Counted from the stretch's first letter, positions 23,796 to 32,285 are shown. The stretch: DNA of 36,851 bases from Metaruminococcus_A sp003150405 (GCA_902489745.1 CABUBB010000021.1:1-36851), one strand, 5' to 3'. A program made the numbers and translations. Notes: generated by a model not told the origin, from the sequence alone.

Positions 23796-24227
23796 TTGGC
23801 TTGTTCCGAAAGCACCGTTGTGGTGCGTTATGCGGAGACCGACCAGATGGGTGTGGTTCACCATGCGGTTTATCCGGTCTGGTATGAGGTTGCGCGTACC
23901 GACTGCATCAAGAAAATCGGCGTTACCTACGCGGAGCTGGAGCGCATGGGGGTGATGACCCCGGTGGTGGATTTAAACTGCCATTACAGCGGCTCGGCTT
24001 ATTACGGGGAGGAGTGTGTTGTGCGGGTGAGCATCAGTCTGCTCACAGCAGCCCGAATCCGCTTTGATTATGAAATCACCCGCCTCGGGGAGCAAAAGCC
24101 CTTTCACACCGGCTCCACCCTGCATGGCTGGGTGGATACCAAGACCTTCCGCCCGGTGAATATGAAACGGCGTTTCCCGGATCTCTACGCAAAAATGGAA
24201 GCGCTTGTGGAGCCGCGCGCGGAATAA
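23796..24227 (+). CDS. Hotdog-fold acyl-CoA thioesterase (YbgC/FadM-like)
   Basis: The TTG at 23796 behind ACGGAGGGGA gives MACSESTVVVRYAETDQMGVVHHAVYPVWYEVARTD, the standard start of YbgC/4-hydroxybenzoyl-CoA-type thioesterases, with the catalytic Asp of YAETDQMGVV and the His-Ala-Val-Tyr helix. Earlier in-frame ATG codons give a longer N-terminus without family match. The 143-residue length is normal for the family, which hydrolyses acyl-CoA thioesters in the cytoplasm. Substrate unknown. A strong terminator follows after 90 bp. Confidence 0.88.
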   Translation: MACSESTVVVRYAETDQMGVVHHAVYPVWYEVARTDCIKKIGVTYAELERMGVMTPVVDLNCHYSGSAYYGEECVVRVSISLLTAARIRFDYEITRLGEQKPFHTGSTLHGWVDTKTFRPVNMKRRFPDLYAKMEALVEPRAE

Positions 24228-24317
24228 CCCGCGCACGCGCAAAGGCTGTTGATATCTGCCGTGCAGAATGTGTGTTTTTTTGCGGGACGGTTTTTTCGTG
24301 TTTACCCGGTATGGCAT

Positions 24318-24355
24318 AAAACACCCCCCGGAAAGACCTTTCCGGGGGGTGTTTT
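24318..24355. terminator. Strong bidirectional terminator
   Basis: Arms AAAACACCCCCCGGAAAG (24318-24335) and CTTTCCGGGGGGTGTTTT (24338-24355) match perfectly. It ends the thioesterase transcript and overlaps the stop codon of the converging DUF3784-like gene. Confidence 0.92.
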
Positions 24356-24566
24356 ATGTGAATACGCCGCATGCAACAAGGATGAGGCCACAGACAATGC
24401 AGACCCACCCCAGCGTTTTGCAAAGGCGGTTTAAATCCAACCCGTGTTTTTTGCGTTCTTCCTCACTTATGGGTCCGTTGCCTGCGAGCAGCCACTCAAT
24501 GCGCAGGAATAAAAACAATACGCCAATGCCGATGAGGAACACGCCTGCTAAAAAGTAACCGTTCAT
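24354..24566 (-). CDS. Small DUF3784-like membrane protein
   Basis: The ATG at 24566 follows GGAGGTG, giving 70 residues: a first membrane helix (GYFLAGVFLIGIGVLFLFLR), a short conserved hinge (WLLAGNGPISEEERKKHGLDLNRLCKTLG) and a second helix (WVCIVCGLILVACGVF). The hinge matches the pattern of DUF3784 proteins, common short two-helix membrane proteins of Firmicutes with unknown role. The upstream extension of the frame (to 24743) has no support. The terminator stem begins at the stop codon. Confidence 0.75.
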   Translation of the reverse strand: MNGYFLAGVFLIGIGVLFLFLRIEWLLAGNGPISEEERKKHGLDLNRLCKTLGWVCIVCGLILVACGVFT

Positions 24567-24774
24567 ACCGCACACCTCCGCTGGTGTGAACACCCGCCCG
24601 GCGGGCGCAAGGGTGACTGGCGTTCCGTTTGTCCGTCTTTGTTTTAAGAGTGAGCCCGAATGGCTGCTTCCACTGTAAAGATGGCCGCCATAACCGTTTC
24701 TGAGGACGGCGGAGAATAATCCCCACCGCTTGAGAGGCTGCATAAACCGAATCTGAGGTTCGTGGGACGCCGCA

Positions 24775-25683
24775 TCAGCGGCAGCAATCCATCAGAGCGG
24801 CTATAAATCTCTCACGGTTGACCCCGGTGATAAATTCCACATTGGGTTCAGCCTCCGGTGACAGGATGCATTCCCCCTGCCGCTCCCCGCAGGTTACAAC
24901 GTCCAGCGCAAGGCGCCGGGAAGCGGGGAAGAGAGCGGGCTCCGCTTCGTACAGCACAGCCGATGCATCGTGTACCGGTGTGCCGGGCAGCCCGGCCCGG
25001 TGGCTCTGCACCGTGTAGAACTCCATTAAATTGCCGACCATCCTGCCGTTCCGGGTGCCAAGCGCGCCAAAGCGCCGCACCTCCTCGTCGGTCAGGTAGG
25101 CTTTGTGGGTGACGTCCAGCCCCAGCAGCCGGAGGGGCACCCCGCTGTGGAGCACGGCGGACGCCGCATCCGGATCGGCGCCGAAGTTGAATTCCGCATA
25201 AGGCGTCACGTTGCCGCCGGAAAGCGAGCCGCCCATGATGGTCAGGTGGTCAATGTGCGGTTTGACTTCGGGGTATTGCGCAAACAGCAGCGCAAGATTG
25301 GTGAGCGGCCCCACGCAGAACAGCGTGGCCGGCTCTGCCAACGCGCTCAGCCGCTCCCGCAGAAATTCCACCGCACTGAGCGGGCAGGCAGGCGCAAGCG
25401 CGGTTCCAACATGCATTCCGGCAAGGCCGTCCTCGCCGTGGATGTCCCCCGCGGTCAGCGGCGGGCGCTTCAGCGGTTTTTCCGCACCCCTGGCGACCGG
25501 GACATTCAGCCCAAGATAGGCGGCCAGCCGCCTTGCGTTGTGAAAGGTCCTGTCAATGGTCTGGTTGCCCGCAACCGCGGTGATGCCCTCCAGCTGGAAC
25601 ACATCGGTGCGGGAGGCGAGCGCCATCAGGGCAATGGCGTCGTCCAGCCCGGGATCACAGTCGATGAACACCCGTTTAGCCAT
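24775..25683 (-). CDS. Ribonucleoside hydrolase (IunH/RihA-like)
   Basis: Splits nucleosides into free base and ribose in the cytoplasm. The 302-residue product starts with the calcium-binding signature VFIDCDPGLDDAIALM (Asp8, Asp10, Asp14, Asp15), has the internal MGGSLSGGNVTPYAEFNFGADPDAA with the ribose-binding Asn and Asp residues, and later HDASAVLYEAEP, all typical of inosine-uridine nucleoside hydrolases. The start at 25683 overlaps the end of the ribokinase gene (ATGGCTAA), so translation is coupled; an in-frame ATG at 25695 is the alternative. Free ribose made here would go to the ribokinase. Confidence 0.93.
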   Translation of the reverse strand: MAKRVFIDCDPGLDDAIALMALASRTDVFQLEGITAVAGNQTIDRTFHNARRLAAYLGLNVPVARGAEKPLKRPPLTAGDIHGEDGLAGMHVGTALAPACPLSAVEFLRERLSALAEPATLFCVGPLTNLALLFAQYPEVKPHIDHLTIMGGSLSGGNVTPYAEFNFGADPDAASAVLHSGVPLRLLGLDVTHKAYLTDEEVRRFGALGTRNGRMVGNLMEFYTVQSHRAGLPGTPVHDASAVLYEAEPALFPASRRLALDVVTCGERQGECILSPEAEPNVEFITGVNRERFIAALMDCCR

Positions 25684-26584
25684 GGTGTTTCTCATCCCAT
25701 TCCGCCAGCGCCCGGTCGACTTCCTCACGGGTGGGGATGGACGGCGCCGCCCCCTCGCGGGAAACCGCCAGGGCGGAGGCCATGGAGGCGCGCCGCAGGA
25801 TTTCCGGCACGGCAAGGCCCTCCAGCATACCGGCGACAAAGTAGCCGGTAAAGGTGTCGCCCGCGGCGGTGGTATCGACCACCGGCACCTCAAAAATGCC
25901 GTGGGTATGGGTTTGTTCTGCGTCCTTATAAATCACGCCGCGTTTGCCCAGCGTGAGCACAACCTTGCTCTTGGGGTACTGCCGCAGGATGCCCTCCGCC
26001 ATTTTATCCACGTCAGCCGTGCCGCCGAGCGCCTCGCCTTCGACTTCGTTGACTAAGAAGAGATCCACCGCGCCAAGATCGCAGCCAATGAGGTTTTTAT
26101 CAAACGGAGAAGGGTTGAGGATGATTTTCATCCCGCGTTCATGCGCCTGCTTGATGATTTCCGGCAGGGCGCTGATTTCATTCTGGAGCAGGATGTAATC
26201 TCCCTCTTCAAAATAGCATAAAATATTACCGGCTAAAATTGGGGTGACGGCACGGTTGGAGCCGGGGAACAGAAAAATACTGTTCTGGCCGTTTTCATCC
26301 ACCTGGATAATGGCCTGCCCATTTTCCACCTTGGCGGTTTCTACCAGGCTCACGTCCACGCCGTTCGCGTGCAGAAATTCCTTGAGCGGGGCGCCGTCGG
26401 TGCCAATCAAACCTGCATGGTAAACCTTAACGCCCGCCCGGGCCAGCGCAACCGACTGGTTGAGCCCCTTGCCGCCGAAAAATGTCTGCATGCTGGCGGC
26501 GGTAATGGTTTCGCCCGGTTCTACGATGTGCGGCACATGGTAGACTTTATCGAAATTCATGGAACCAAAGTTGATTATTTTCAT
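25676..26584 (-). CDS. rbsK: Ribokinase (PfkB family)
   Basis: Phosphorylates ribose to ribose-5-phosphate with ATP. The 302 residues have the sugar-binding start NFGSMNFDKVYHVPHI, the GGKGLNQSVALARAG motif (37-51) and the ATP/catalytic motif DTTAAGDTFTGYFVAG near residue 240. The G-K-G-x-N-Q form is typical for ribokinases rather than adenosine kinases. RBS TGAGGGG precedes the ATG. First gene of an operon with the nucleoside hydrolase, which provides ribose; together they return nucleoside ribose to the pentose phosphate pathway. A promoter lies 76 bp upstream. Confidence 0.9.
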   Translation of the reverse strand: MKIINFGSMNFDKVYHVPHIVEPGETITAASMQTFFGGKGLNQSVALARAGVKVYHAGLIGTDGAPLKEFLHANGVDVSLVETAKVENGQAIIQVDENGQNSIFLFPGSNRAVTPILAGNILCYFEEGDYILLQNEISALPEIIKQAHERGMKIILNPSPFDKNLIGCDLGAVDLFLVNEVEGEALGGTADVDKMAEGILRQYPKSKVVLTLGKRGVIYKDAEQTHTHGIFEVPVVDTTAAGDTFTGYFVAGMLEGLAVPEILRRASMASALAVSREGAAPSIPTREEVDRALAEWDEKHHG

Positions 26585-26659
26585 GGTCTTACCCCTCAGG
26601 AAGAAAATGGATGAACAGGCTGCGGATTACCCTTAGTTTACCCCGTTCTGGCTGCTTTT

Positions 26660-26688
26660 AGCATAACACAAGTGGGTAAATTTGTAAA
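26660..26688 (-). promoter_or_regulatory. Promoter of the ribokinase-nucleoside hydrolase operon
   Basis: Minus strand: TTTACA (26688-26683), 17-nt spacer, TATGCT (26665-26660). It is back-to-back with a rightward promoter at 26698-26726, only 9 bp between the two -35 boxes. Confidence 0.65.
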
Positions 26689-26697
26689 TGAACGGCA

Positions 26698-26726
26698 TTG
26701 AATTGTTTTGCCCCTTGTGCTACACT
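26698..26726 (+). promoter_or_regulatory. Promoter of the serine hydrolase gene
   Basis: TTGAAT (26698-26703), 17-nt spacer, TACACT (26721-26726), about 65 bp before the start at 26792. Confidence 0.6.
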
Positions 26727-26791
26727 AAAAATAATTTCCTTAATATCCATTCAACCATACGGCACAGCAGACACCAAAGGAGGGAATTGGT

Positions 26792-27718
26792 ATGAAAAAC
26801 GACCTTTTAAACGGCTTCCGCCTCGGGCGGATGGAGCGCCACCTCAACATCTACGGCGTTGAGGTGCGGCAGCACGGGGAAATCATTGCTAAATGCCAGT
26901 GGCGGCAGGAGTTCCGCGAACACGTTTGGTCGGTGAGCAAAAGTTTTACATCAATGGGACTTGGCTTTGCCCTTGAAGAAGGGCTGATTTCCCTCGATGA
27001 TAAAATCGCCGCTTTTTTCCCGGAGGAGCTTCCGGAGCACCCTTCTGACTGGCTGCTGGACCTGACCGTCCAGCAGGCAATGACCATGAGTATGGGGCAG
27101 GAGGTCTGCCCGACCCAGAAGCTGCGTCAGGACTGTATGAGCGACTGGATTCCTTACATCCTCGCACAGCCTATCGTCTATAAACCCGGTACCCGCTTTT
27201 ATTACACCAACGCGCCGGGCTACCTTGTGTCGGCAATCATCCAGCGTAAAACCGGGCTTACCCTGCGGGATTATCTGGTTCCGCGCCTGTTTGAGCCGCT
27301 GCATATTTTTAATCCCCAATGGGATACCTGCCCGCAGGGGATCACTTTGGGCAGCATTGGCCTGCATTTGACCACCTCGGAGCTTTCCCGCTTTGGGCAG
27401 ATGCTGCTTGATGGCGGCCGGTTTGAGGGGCGGCAGGTTGTACCAGAGGATTACGTAAGGCTTGCCACCTCCAAGCTGATTGAAAACGCCGGTTCCAACC
27501 CCGATCCGGAGTGGGGCGCGGGCTATGGGCTTCAGTTCTGGCAGAACACTGTGCCGAATTCCTTCCGCGCGGACGGCCTGTACGGGCAGTATATTGTGGT
27601 TTTGCCGGAGTACGATGCGGTTGTTACGGTCAAAAGCCACATTGAAAACCGTTCCCAGCACGATGTACTGCGCCTGATATGGGATGAACTGCTCCCGGCG
27701 CTTGAGGCGGGTAAATAG
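26792..27718 (+). CDS. Serine hydrolase of the beta-lactamase/penicillin-binding-protein type (PF00144-like)
   Basis: The 308-residue protein has the nucleophile motif SxxK in HVWSVSKSFTSMG (Ser47, Lys50), the second motif YxN in RFYYTNAPGY, and the helix-2 sequence VQQAMTMSMG typical of the class C beta-lactamase/esterase fold. The third KTG-type motif is not obvious; the segment YGLQFWQ...ADGLYGQ is where it belongs. No signal peptide is seen, so it is more likely an intracellular esterase or amidase than a true beta-lactamase. RBS AAAGGAGGG precedes the ATG, and a strong terminator follows. Confidence 0.85.
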   Translation: MKNDLLNGFRLGRMERHLNIYGVEVRQHGEIIAKCQWRQEFREHVWSVSKSFTSMGLGFALEEGLISLDDKIAAFFPEELPEHPSDWLLDLTVQQAMTMSMGQEVCPTQKLRQDCMSDWIPYILAQPIVYKPGTRFYYTNAPGYLVSAIIQRKTGLTLRDYLVPRLFEPLHIFNPQWDTCPQGITLGSIGLHLTTSELSRFGQMLLDGGRFEGRQVVPEDYVRLATSKLIENAGSNPDPEWGAGYGLQFWQNTVPNSFRADGLYGQYIVVLPEYDAVVTVKSHIENRSQHDVLRLIWDELLPALEAGK

Positions 27719-27730
27719 CGCAGGAAAAAG

Positions 27731-27760
27731 AAAACTGCCCGCTTTAATGCGGGCAGTTTT
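27731..27760. terminator. Bidirectional terminator
   Basis: Perfect arms AAAACTGCCCGC (27731-27742) and GCGGGCAGTTTT (27749-27760), 6-nt loop TTTAAT, followed by T. It lies between the converging serine hydrolase and MTA/SAH nucleosidase genes. Confidence 0.9.
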
Positions 27761-27780
27761 TGCGTAATGCGTAAAATATT

Positions 27781-28494
27781 TTACCGGCGCAGCATGCCGA
27801 GGACGATGCGGCTGGAAATTTCGGCCGCCTTTTTCTCAAATTCTTCAAAGGAAATGGTGGCCTCATGTTCCGCCAGATCCGAAATTGAGCGGATGACCAC
27901 AAACGGCACCCTGTTTGCAGCGGCTACCTGTGCAATGGAAGCGCCTTCCATTTCGGCTGCTGCCGCTCCAAACTGTTGGATGAGGAATTTTTTCAGCGTA
28001 CTGTCGTCCACAAAAACGTCGCCGGAGGCAATGGTCCCGTCAATGTATTTATTTTGGTCGAGCACCTCGTCTGCTGCGGCTTTGAAATTTGCAATCAGCC
28101 CAGGGTCTGCGATGTAGCGGGTCGGCGTTTTGCCGTCGCCCCCGCCCATATAGCCCTTGACATAGCCGAATGCGGTCATATCAAAGTCGTGCTGGACGGC
28201 GTCGGTGCTGATGACAATGTCACCGACGGCGAGCGACGGGTGCAGCCCGCCTGCAACGCCGGTGTTAATGAGCGCGGCTACCTTGTAGCGGTCGATCATG
28301 GCCTGTGCGCAGATGGCGGCGCATACCTTGCCGATGCCGCATTGTGCAATGACCACCCGTTTTCCTTCCAGCAGTCCCTGGTGAAACACAACGCCTGCAA
28401 TTTCAGCGGTGTCCGCCTGCTGGAGCTTTGCCGTTAAAATTTCAACCTCAGACGCCATTGCGCCAATGATACCGATGGTTTGTTCGTTTTTCAT
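27781..28494 (-). CDS. mtnN: 5'-methylthioadenosine/S-adenosylhomocysteine nucleosidase
   Basis: Cleaves MTA and SAH to adenine and the ribosyl thioether in methionine salvage. The 237 residues match MTAN: start IGIIGAMASEVEIL with catalytic Glu16, then FHQGLLEGKRVVIAQCGIGKVCAA, NTGVAGGLHP, ASGDVFVDD, AAEMEGASIAQVA (substrate-binding Met-Glu) and the catalytic Asp in IRSISDLAEHEA. All key residues are present. The ATG at 28494 is behind AGAAAGGAAC; an upstream frame extension to 28590 has no RBS. SAH removal also protects methyltransferases such as RsmA nearby. Confidence 0.95.
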   Translation of the reverse strand: MKNEQTIGIIGAMASEVEILTAKLQQADTAEIAGVVFHQGLLEGKRVVIAQCGIGKVCAAICAQAMIDRYKVAALINTGVAGGLHPSLAVGDIVISTDAVQHDFDMTAFGYVKGYMGGGDGKTPTRYIADPGLIANFKAAADEVLDQNKYIDGTIASGDVFVDDSTLKKFLIQQFGAAAAEMEGASIAQVAAANRVPFVVIRSISDLAEHEATISFEEFEKKAAEISSRIVLGMLRR

Positions 28495-28543
28495 ACCGGT
28501 TCCTTTCTGCGCCGGGAACGGCGCACCTGTTTTGTTCCGTTTT

Positions 28544-28572
28544 ATCATAGTGCATTTGTTCAAAAATGGCAA
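28544..28572 (-). promoter_or_regulatory. Promoter of the MTA/SAH nucleosidase gene
   Basis: Minus strand: TTGCCA (28572-28567), 17-nt spacer, TATGAT (28549-28544), 50 bp before the start codon. Confidence 0.6.
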
Positions 28573-28631
28573 GGATTTTCGCCTTGTCAAATGGTTTGTA
28601 TCAGAATACCTGCAAAGGAGGAATCCGCGGC

Positions 28632-29582
28632 ATGTCGCTTGAACATCCGCATACGCCGCTGACCGATTTACCGGCTGAGGGAGAACAGCCGGTTAAAATG
28701 TGGAAGCCGTTTCACATCACGGTGGATGAACACTACAAATTTATTCCACGCCATTGGTGCGCCCGCTTTTTTTCTTACCTTATCAAGATGATTGCAGCCG
28801 CCTTTTTTGCCTGTTTTAACTTTATTGCCTACGGCTTTACCGTGAAAGGGAAAAAGAATTTCAAAGGAATTCCGGGCGGTGCGGTTACAATATGCAACCA
28901 TGTGCAGGGGATGGACTGCTCACTTGTGGTCGAAGCGGTTGCGCCCAAAAACCTCTACTACCCCACCATAAAAACCAATTTGGAGCTCGCTTTTCTGCGC
29001 TGGCCCATCAAATTCTGCGGTGGCATGCCTATTCCGGAGAGCCCTAAAGCGTTGCGGGTATTCAACGGCGTAATTCAGGAGCTGCTCAAACGGGGAAATT
29101 ATGTTCATGTTTACCCGGAGGGGATTTTGTTTCCCTACTACCTCAAAGGCATTCGGCAATTCCAGCGCGGTGCGTTTAAATACGCCTATGATGCGGATGT
29201 ACCCGTTGTTCCAATGGTCATCACCTTCCGGGAGCGCCGGGGCCTGCGCAGGATCACCAACCGCAAGCCGCTCATCACCATGACGGTTTTGGAGCCGGTT
29301 TATCCGGATACCTCCAAACGCGCCCGCCCGGAAATTGAGCGCCTGCTGTTTGAATGCTACGAAAAAATGGCCGATTTTTTTGACGAACACTCCATGCCGG
29401 TTCCACAGGAGCAGTACCCGCGGGCAGGCTCTTGTGAAAGCGCGGCTCCCCTGAACCAGGAAGAGACGACAGACCCCGCCTCTCCATACCGGAAGCCCGA
29501 CAGCGCTGCTGCGGTACAGGACAACCTCTCAGCGCTGGAACTGAGCGGGGAATCGGCCTTACAAGGCGCTGAAGCGGAATAA
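28632..29582 (+). CDS. 1-acyl-sn-glycerol-3-phosphate acyltransferase (PlsC-like)
   Basis: Transfers an acyl chain to lysophosphatidic acid or a related lipid at the membrane. The 316 residues have a hydrophobic segment (about 47-70), the HxxxxD acyltransferase motif in TICNHVQGMD (His90, Asp95), a later YPEGILFPYYLKGIRQFQRGAF (glycerol-phosphate binding) and VPVVPMVITF. The glycerol motif is well kept; the HxxxxD box is HVQGMD rather than the common HxSxxD. The last ~60 residues after PVPQEQYP are polar and low complexity and may be disordered. ATG 28632 follows AAAGGAGGA; the upstream extension (to 28566) has none. A strong terminator follows. Confidence 0.9.
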   Translation: MSLEHPHTPLTDLPAEGEQPVKMWKPFHITVDEHYKFIPRHWCARFFSYLIKMIAAAFFACFNFIAYGFTVKGKKNFKGIPGGAVTICNHVQGMDCSLVVEAVAPKNLYYPTIKTNLELAFLRWPIKFCGGMPIPESPKALRVFNGVIQELLKRGNYVHVYPEGILFPYYLKGIRQFQRGAFKYAYDADVPVVPMVITFRERRGLRRITNRKPLITMTVLEPVYPDTSKRARPEIERLLFECYEKMADFFDEHSMPVPQEQYPRAGSCESAAPLNQEETTDPASPYRKPDSAAAVQDNLSALELSGESALQGAEAE

Positions 29583-29644
29583 ATTCGGGCGGTCAATGAA
29601 CGATGCATTGGTTTGTGGCGGAAACAAATGAAGCGGAACAAGGC

Positions 29645-29692
29645 AAAAAAGCCGGGGCCGGCGGAGATGAATCCGCCGGCCCCGGCTTTTTT
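29645..29692. terminator. Strong bidirectional terminator
   Basis: Perfect 21-bp arms at 29645-29665 and 29672-29692 (core GCCGGGGCCGGCGGA) with a 6-nt loop, flanked by six A on the left and six T on the right. It separates converging acyltransferase and amidohydrolase genes. Confidence 0.95.
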
Positions 29693-29762
29693 GCCCGGAA
29701 TATGACTGGTGAAACGGCCTGCTGAACTGTGGAATGCTTTGATGAAATACAGTTTTTCAGTC

Positions 29763-30569
29763 TCATCTTTTCAGACCGAGCAGATATTCGGCGTTGCGGT
29801 GGCAAATCAGCTCCCATTCCTCGTCGGAGAGGTGGAGCTGTTCCATCAGCGCCAGCGTTTGCCCTGCTGTCCCCCACGGTAGGTCGGAGCCGAACAGGAT
29901 ATGATCCGCGCCGTGGCTTTTTACGATCCGCTCCGCCTGGGCAGGTTCACAGAAGGTGTGAGCCATCGAAAGATCGAACCAGACGTTTGGGAGGCCGACC
30001 AGATGTTTTTCCACCCCGTCGCTGCACTCCATGCCGCCCAGATGCGCCCCGATAATGCGGAGCTTAGGAAAGGCTCTGGCAACCGCCGCAATCTGTTCCG
30101 GCGGCGCATGGACAACATCCGGCGAATAGGGGTCCCGCCCGGCGTGGAATAAAAGGGGAAGCTCCAGTTTTTCCAGCTTCTCGTAGATGGGCAGTAATTT
30201 TTCCTCACCCACAAAAAACTCTTGGTAATCCGGATGGAGCTTTACCCCTTTCAGCCCAATCTGCTGGATGCGTTCCAGCTCCGGTACGGCATCCTCTGCA
30301 TCCGGATGGACCGAGCCGAAAAACAAAAGCCCGTCCTTTTGGTTTGCAGCCGCCCAGTTGTTGACTGTCATCTGCTGGGAGGGCTTGGTGGCAATCTGTT
30401 GGATCACCGAAAGGGTAACGCCGAACCCGGCCTGCCGTTCCCGGGTACTGGCAAGGGTACCCTCGGTATGCGGCGCAATTTCAGAAATTGCGGCGAGCTT
30501 GGAAAGGGTACGGTCGGCAATCGCGTCCGGGAACGCGTGGGTGTGAAAATCAATCAGTTGTTTCGGCAT
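29763..30569 (-). CDS. Metal-dependent amidohydrolase (amidohydro_2 type)
   Basis: The 268-residue TIM-barrel protein has the metal-binding start LIDFHTHAFPD (His9, His11), then IGLKGVKLHPDYQEFF (the Lys/His loop), LLFHAGRDPYSPD, IIGAHLGGMECSD and HILFGSDLPWGT (barrel Asp) in the right order for the amidohydrolase_2 (ACMSD-like) group. Substrate unknown; such enzymes are often decarboxylases or hydrolases of small carboxylates. RBS GGAGGAATT precedes the ATG at 30569; upstream in-frame ATG codons give no family match. Confidence 0.88.
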   Translation of the reverse strand: MPKQLIDFHTHAFPDAIADRTLSKLAAISEIAPHTEGTLASTRERQAGFGVTLSVIQQIATKPSQQMTVNNWAAANQKDGLLFFGSVHPDAEDAVPELERIQQIGLKGVKLHPDYQEFFVGEEKLLPIYEKLEKLELPLLFHAGRDPYSPDVVHAPPEQIAAVARAFPKLRIIGAHLGGMECSDGVEKHLVGLPNVWFDLSMAHTFCEPAQAERIVKSHGADHILFGSDLPWGTAGQTLALMEQLHLSDEEWELICHRNAEYLLGLKR

Positions 30570-30777
30570 GGTGCAATTCCTCCAATGGAATATGAAAATG
30601 GACGTCTTTGCGGCAAAGTGTGAAACATGCAGGCCCTGCCCGCATGTCAAAACCGTTTCTCGGGCCGTCCGGTTTGCTGAGCTGCCCTATGCAAGTGCAC
30701 ATGCGCCAAAAGGGCATGGCACAGGGGAAAATACAGCGGCTTTTGGTTGTGTTCATAAAATCCGGAAAACAAAAGAA

Positions 30778-30791
30778 ATTCCGTCCGGAAT
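30778..30791 (-). terminator. Possible weak terminator of the VanZ-like gene
   Basis: On the minus strand ATTCC-GGAC-GGAAT is followed by TTCTTTTGTTTT, 10 bp past the stop at 30801. The stem is only 5 bp, so it is uncertain. Confidence 0.4.
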
Positions 30792-30800
30792 AGTCAAGCG

Positions 30801-31397
30801 CTAACGGCCCTTTTTTATGGCGGTGCGGATACCGAGATAGAGCAGGTACGCTAGGATGCACCCGGTCGCGTTGAGAAAAAAGTCGTCAAAGCTCACGTCG
30901 TTGTAGCCAATGGACAGCGCATTTTCCACAAGCTGCAGCAGTTCAATGCAAAACGGCACCAGGATACAGAGCAGTATCATTTTGGGGGTGCGCGGGTGCC
31001 AGATCATGGGGACAAGAAATCCAAACGGCATGAGCATAATCAGGTTGCCGCCGAGGTTGTAGAACACCGTTTGCATGTTGTCGGCCAACAATCCGTTTTG
31101 GATCATGTTGACAGACCAGACAAACGGCAGAGTCTTGACAGTGCTCCAAACATAACCGAACCGCTCCGCGCTGAAGGTGAACTGCGCATAAATAATCGGG
31201 AACAGGGTGAGCGCCGCCACCGCACCGATATAAGCTGCAAACACGCCGCATAAAATGGTGCGGGAGGCTTTCATGCGCTTGAAGCAGAACAGCCGCAGGA
31301 CAATAAAAATGGCCAATGCAATCAGCATGGCGTCCGGCACCGAAAGTGCGATATGCCGCGCTGTAAACTCGCTGGTAAAGGGGACGAATTTATCCAT
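30801..31397 (-). CDS. VanZ-like membrane protein
   Basis: The 198-residue protein has about five membrane segments (e.g. ALSVPDAMLIALAIFIVLRLF, TILCGVFAAYIGAVAALTLFPIIY, NLGGNLIMLMPFGFLVPMIW, MILLCILVPFCIELLQLV, ATGCILAYLLYLGIRTAI). The patterns NLGGNLIMLMPFGF, IELLQL and DVSFDDFFLNATGCILAYLL are the VanZ/acetobutylicum phosphotransbutyrylase family signature. Role uncertain; VanZ confers low-level teicoplanin resistance in enterococci, but most homologues are unstudied. The ATG at 31397 follows GGGGAGGAA and overlaps the HAD gene end by 8 bp (ATGGATAA). Confidence 0.88.
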   Translation of the reverse strand: MDKFVPFTSEFTARHIALSVPDAMLIALAIFIVLRLFCFKRMKASRTILCGVFAAYIGAVAALTLFPIIYAQFTFSAERFGYVWSTVKTLPFVWSVNMIQNGLLADNMQTVFYNLGGNLIMLMPFGFLVPMIWHPRTPKMILLCILVPFCIELLQLVENALSIGYNDVSFDDFFLNATGCILAYLLYLGIRTAIKKGR

Positions 31398-32081
31398 CTG
31401 TTTGTTCCTCCCCGCCGGAAAGTTCGGCTGTGCGCTGTTGTTCCAAAACCGGCAGAACATCGCAGAGCGACTCGCAGACCATCCATGCCAGCTGGCGCAG
31501 CTCGTTAGTCGGCTCAATTAAATCCGGGACCATAATGACCGGGATACCCGCTGCATGCGCCGCACGGATACCGTTTGCGGAATCCTCCAGCACAAGGCAG
31601 TTCTGCGGCTTTACGCCGAGCGCCTCGGCCGCCTTGAGAAAAATGTCCGGCGCGGGTTTGCTCTGCTTCACCATATCCCGCAGACGAGGGTGTCAAAAAA
31701 AGATTCAAGCCCGGTTGCTTTCAGGTGGTGTTCCACCGTAGCGCGGGAAGAAGAGCTTGCCACGGCTGTTTTGTAGCGGTTCTTCCGCAAAAACGCGAGC
31801 AATTCCCGCAGGCCGCGTTTGACCGGCACGCCGTTTTCATCGAAGGAACGGCTCATATAGTCCGCGGCGAGTGCACGAAAACGGTGGTAGTCAAAGTCCG
31901 GCCCAAAGTAGGCCATACACTCCTGCTCCACCCGCGCCGCATTCATTCCAATGACGCGGTGCAGAATTTCATCGGTAATGGGCAGCTTCATTTCCCGGCC
32001 GACCACCAGCCAGCTCTTTTTGGAGAGCGCCTCGGTGTCAAACATCAGGCCGTCCATATCAAAAATAACCGCTTGGATCAT
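31390..32081 (-). pseudogene. HAD-superfamily sugar-phosphatase-like hydrolase, frameshifted
   Basis: The N-terminal frame (32081 down) gives MIQAVIFDMDGLMFDTEALS with catalytic Asp8 and Asp10, the cap, and the Ser/Thr motif TAVASSSSRATVEHHL, then stops at VCGIW. A second frame beginning near 31674 continues MVKQSKPAPDIFLKAAEALGVKPQNCLVLEDSANGI, i.e. motif III Lys and motif IV Asp. One base is missing in the CCC run at 31677-31679 (a C or G would restore CGDMVKQSKP). The C-terminal fragment has its own ATG-GTG but no RBS. The repaired protein of about 230 residues matches beta-phosphoglucomutase/phosphatase-like HAD proteins. It shares a transcript with the VanZ-like gene. Confidence 0.85.
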
Positions 32082-32285
32082 GGAATCACCATCTTTCCTG
32101 GTTGGATTGCCGCCTGCATTTGGTGTAGATATTCGGCTTCTGAGCCGATGAAGCCGTTCCGCGGACGGGACAGGTTACCGCGTATGTGGGCCGCGGGCGG
32201 TGTTAATGGGTAAAACCGGACTGCCGTTTCCGGCGTTCCGGTACAGAATAAGGCGGCAGAAATTTTCATAAAAATCCGAATAGGA

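Noticed and set aside
26792..27718. A true class C beta-lactamase
   Set aside because: No signal peptide and no clear KTG motif; it is better described as a PF00144-type serine hydrolase.
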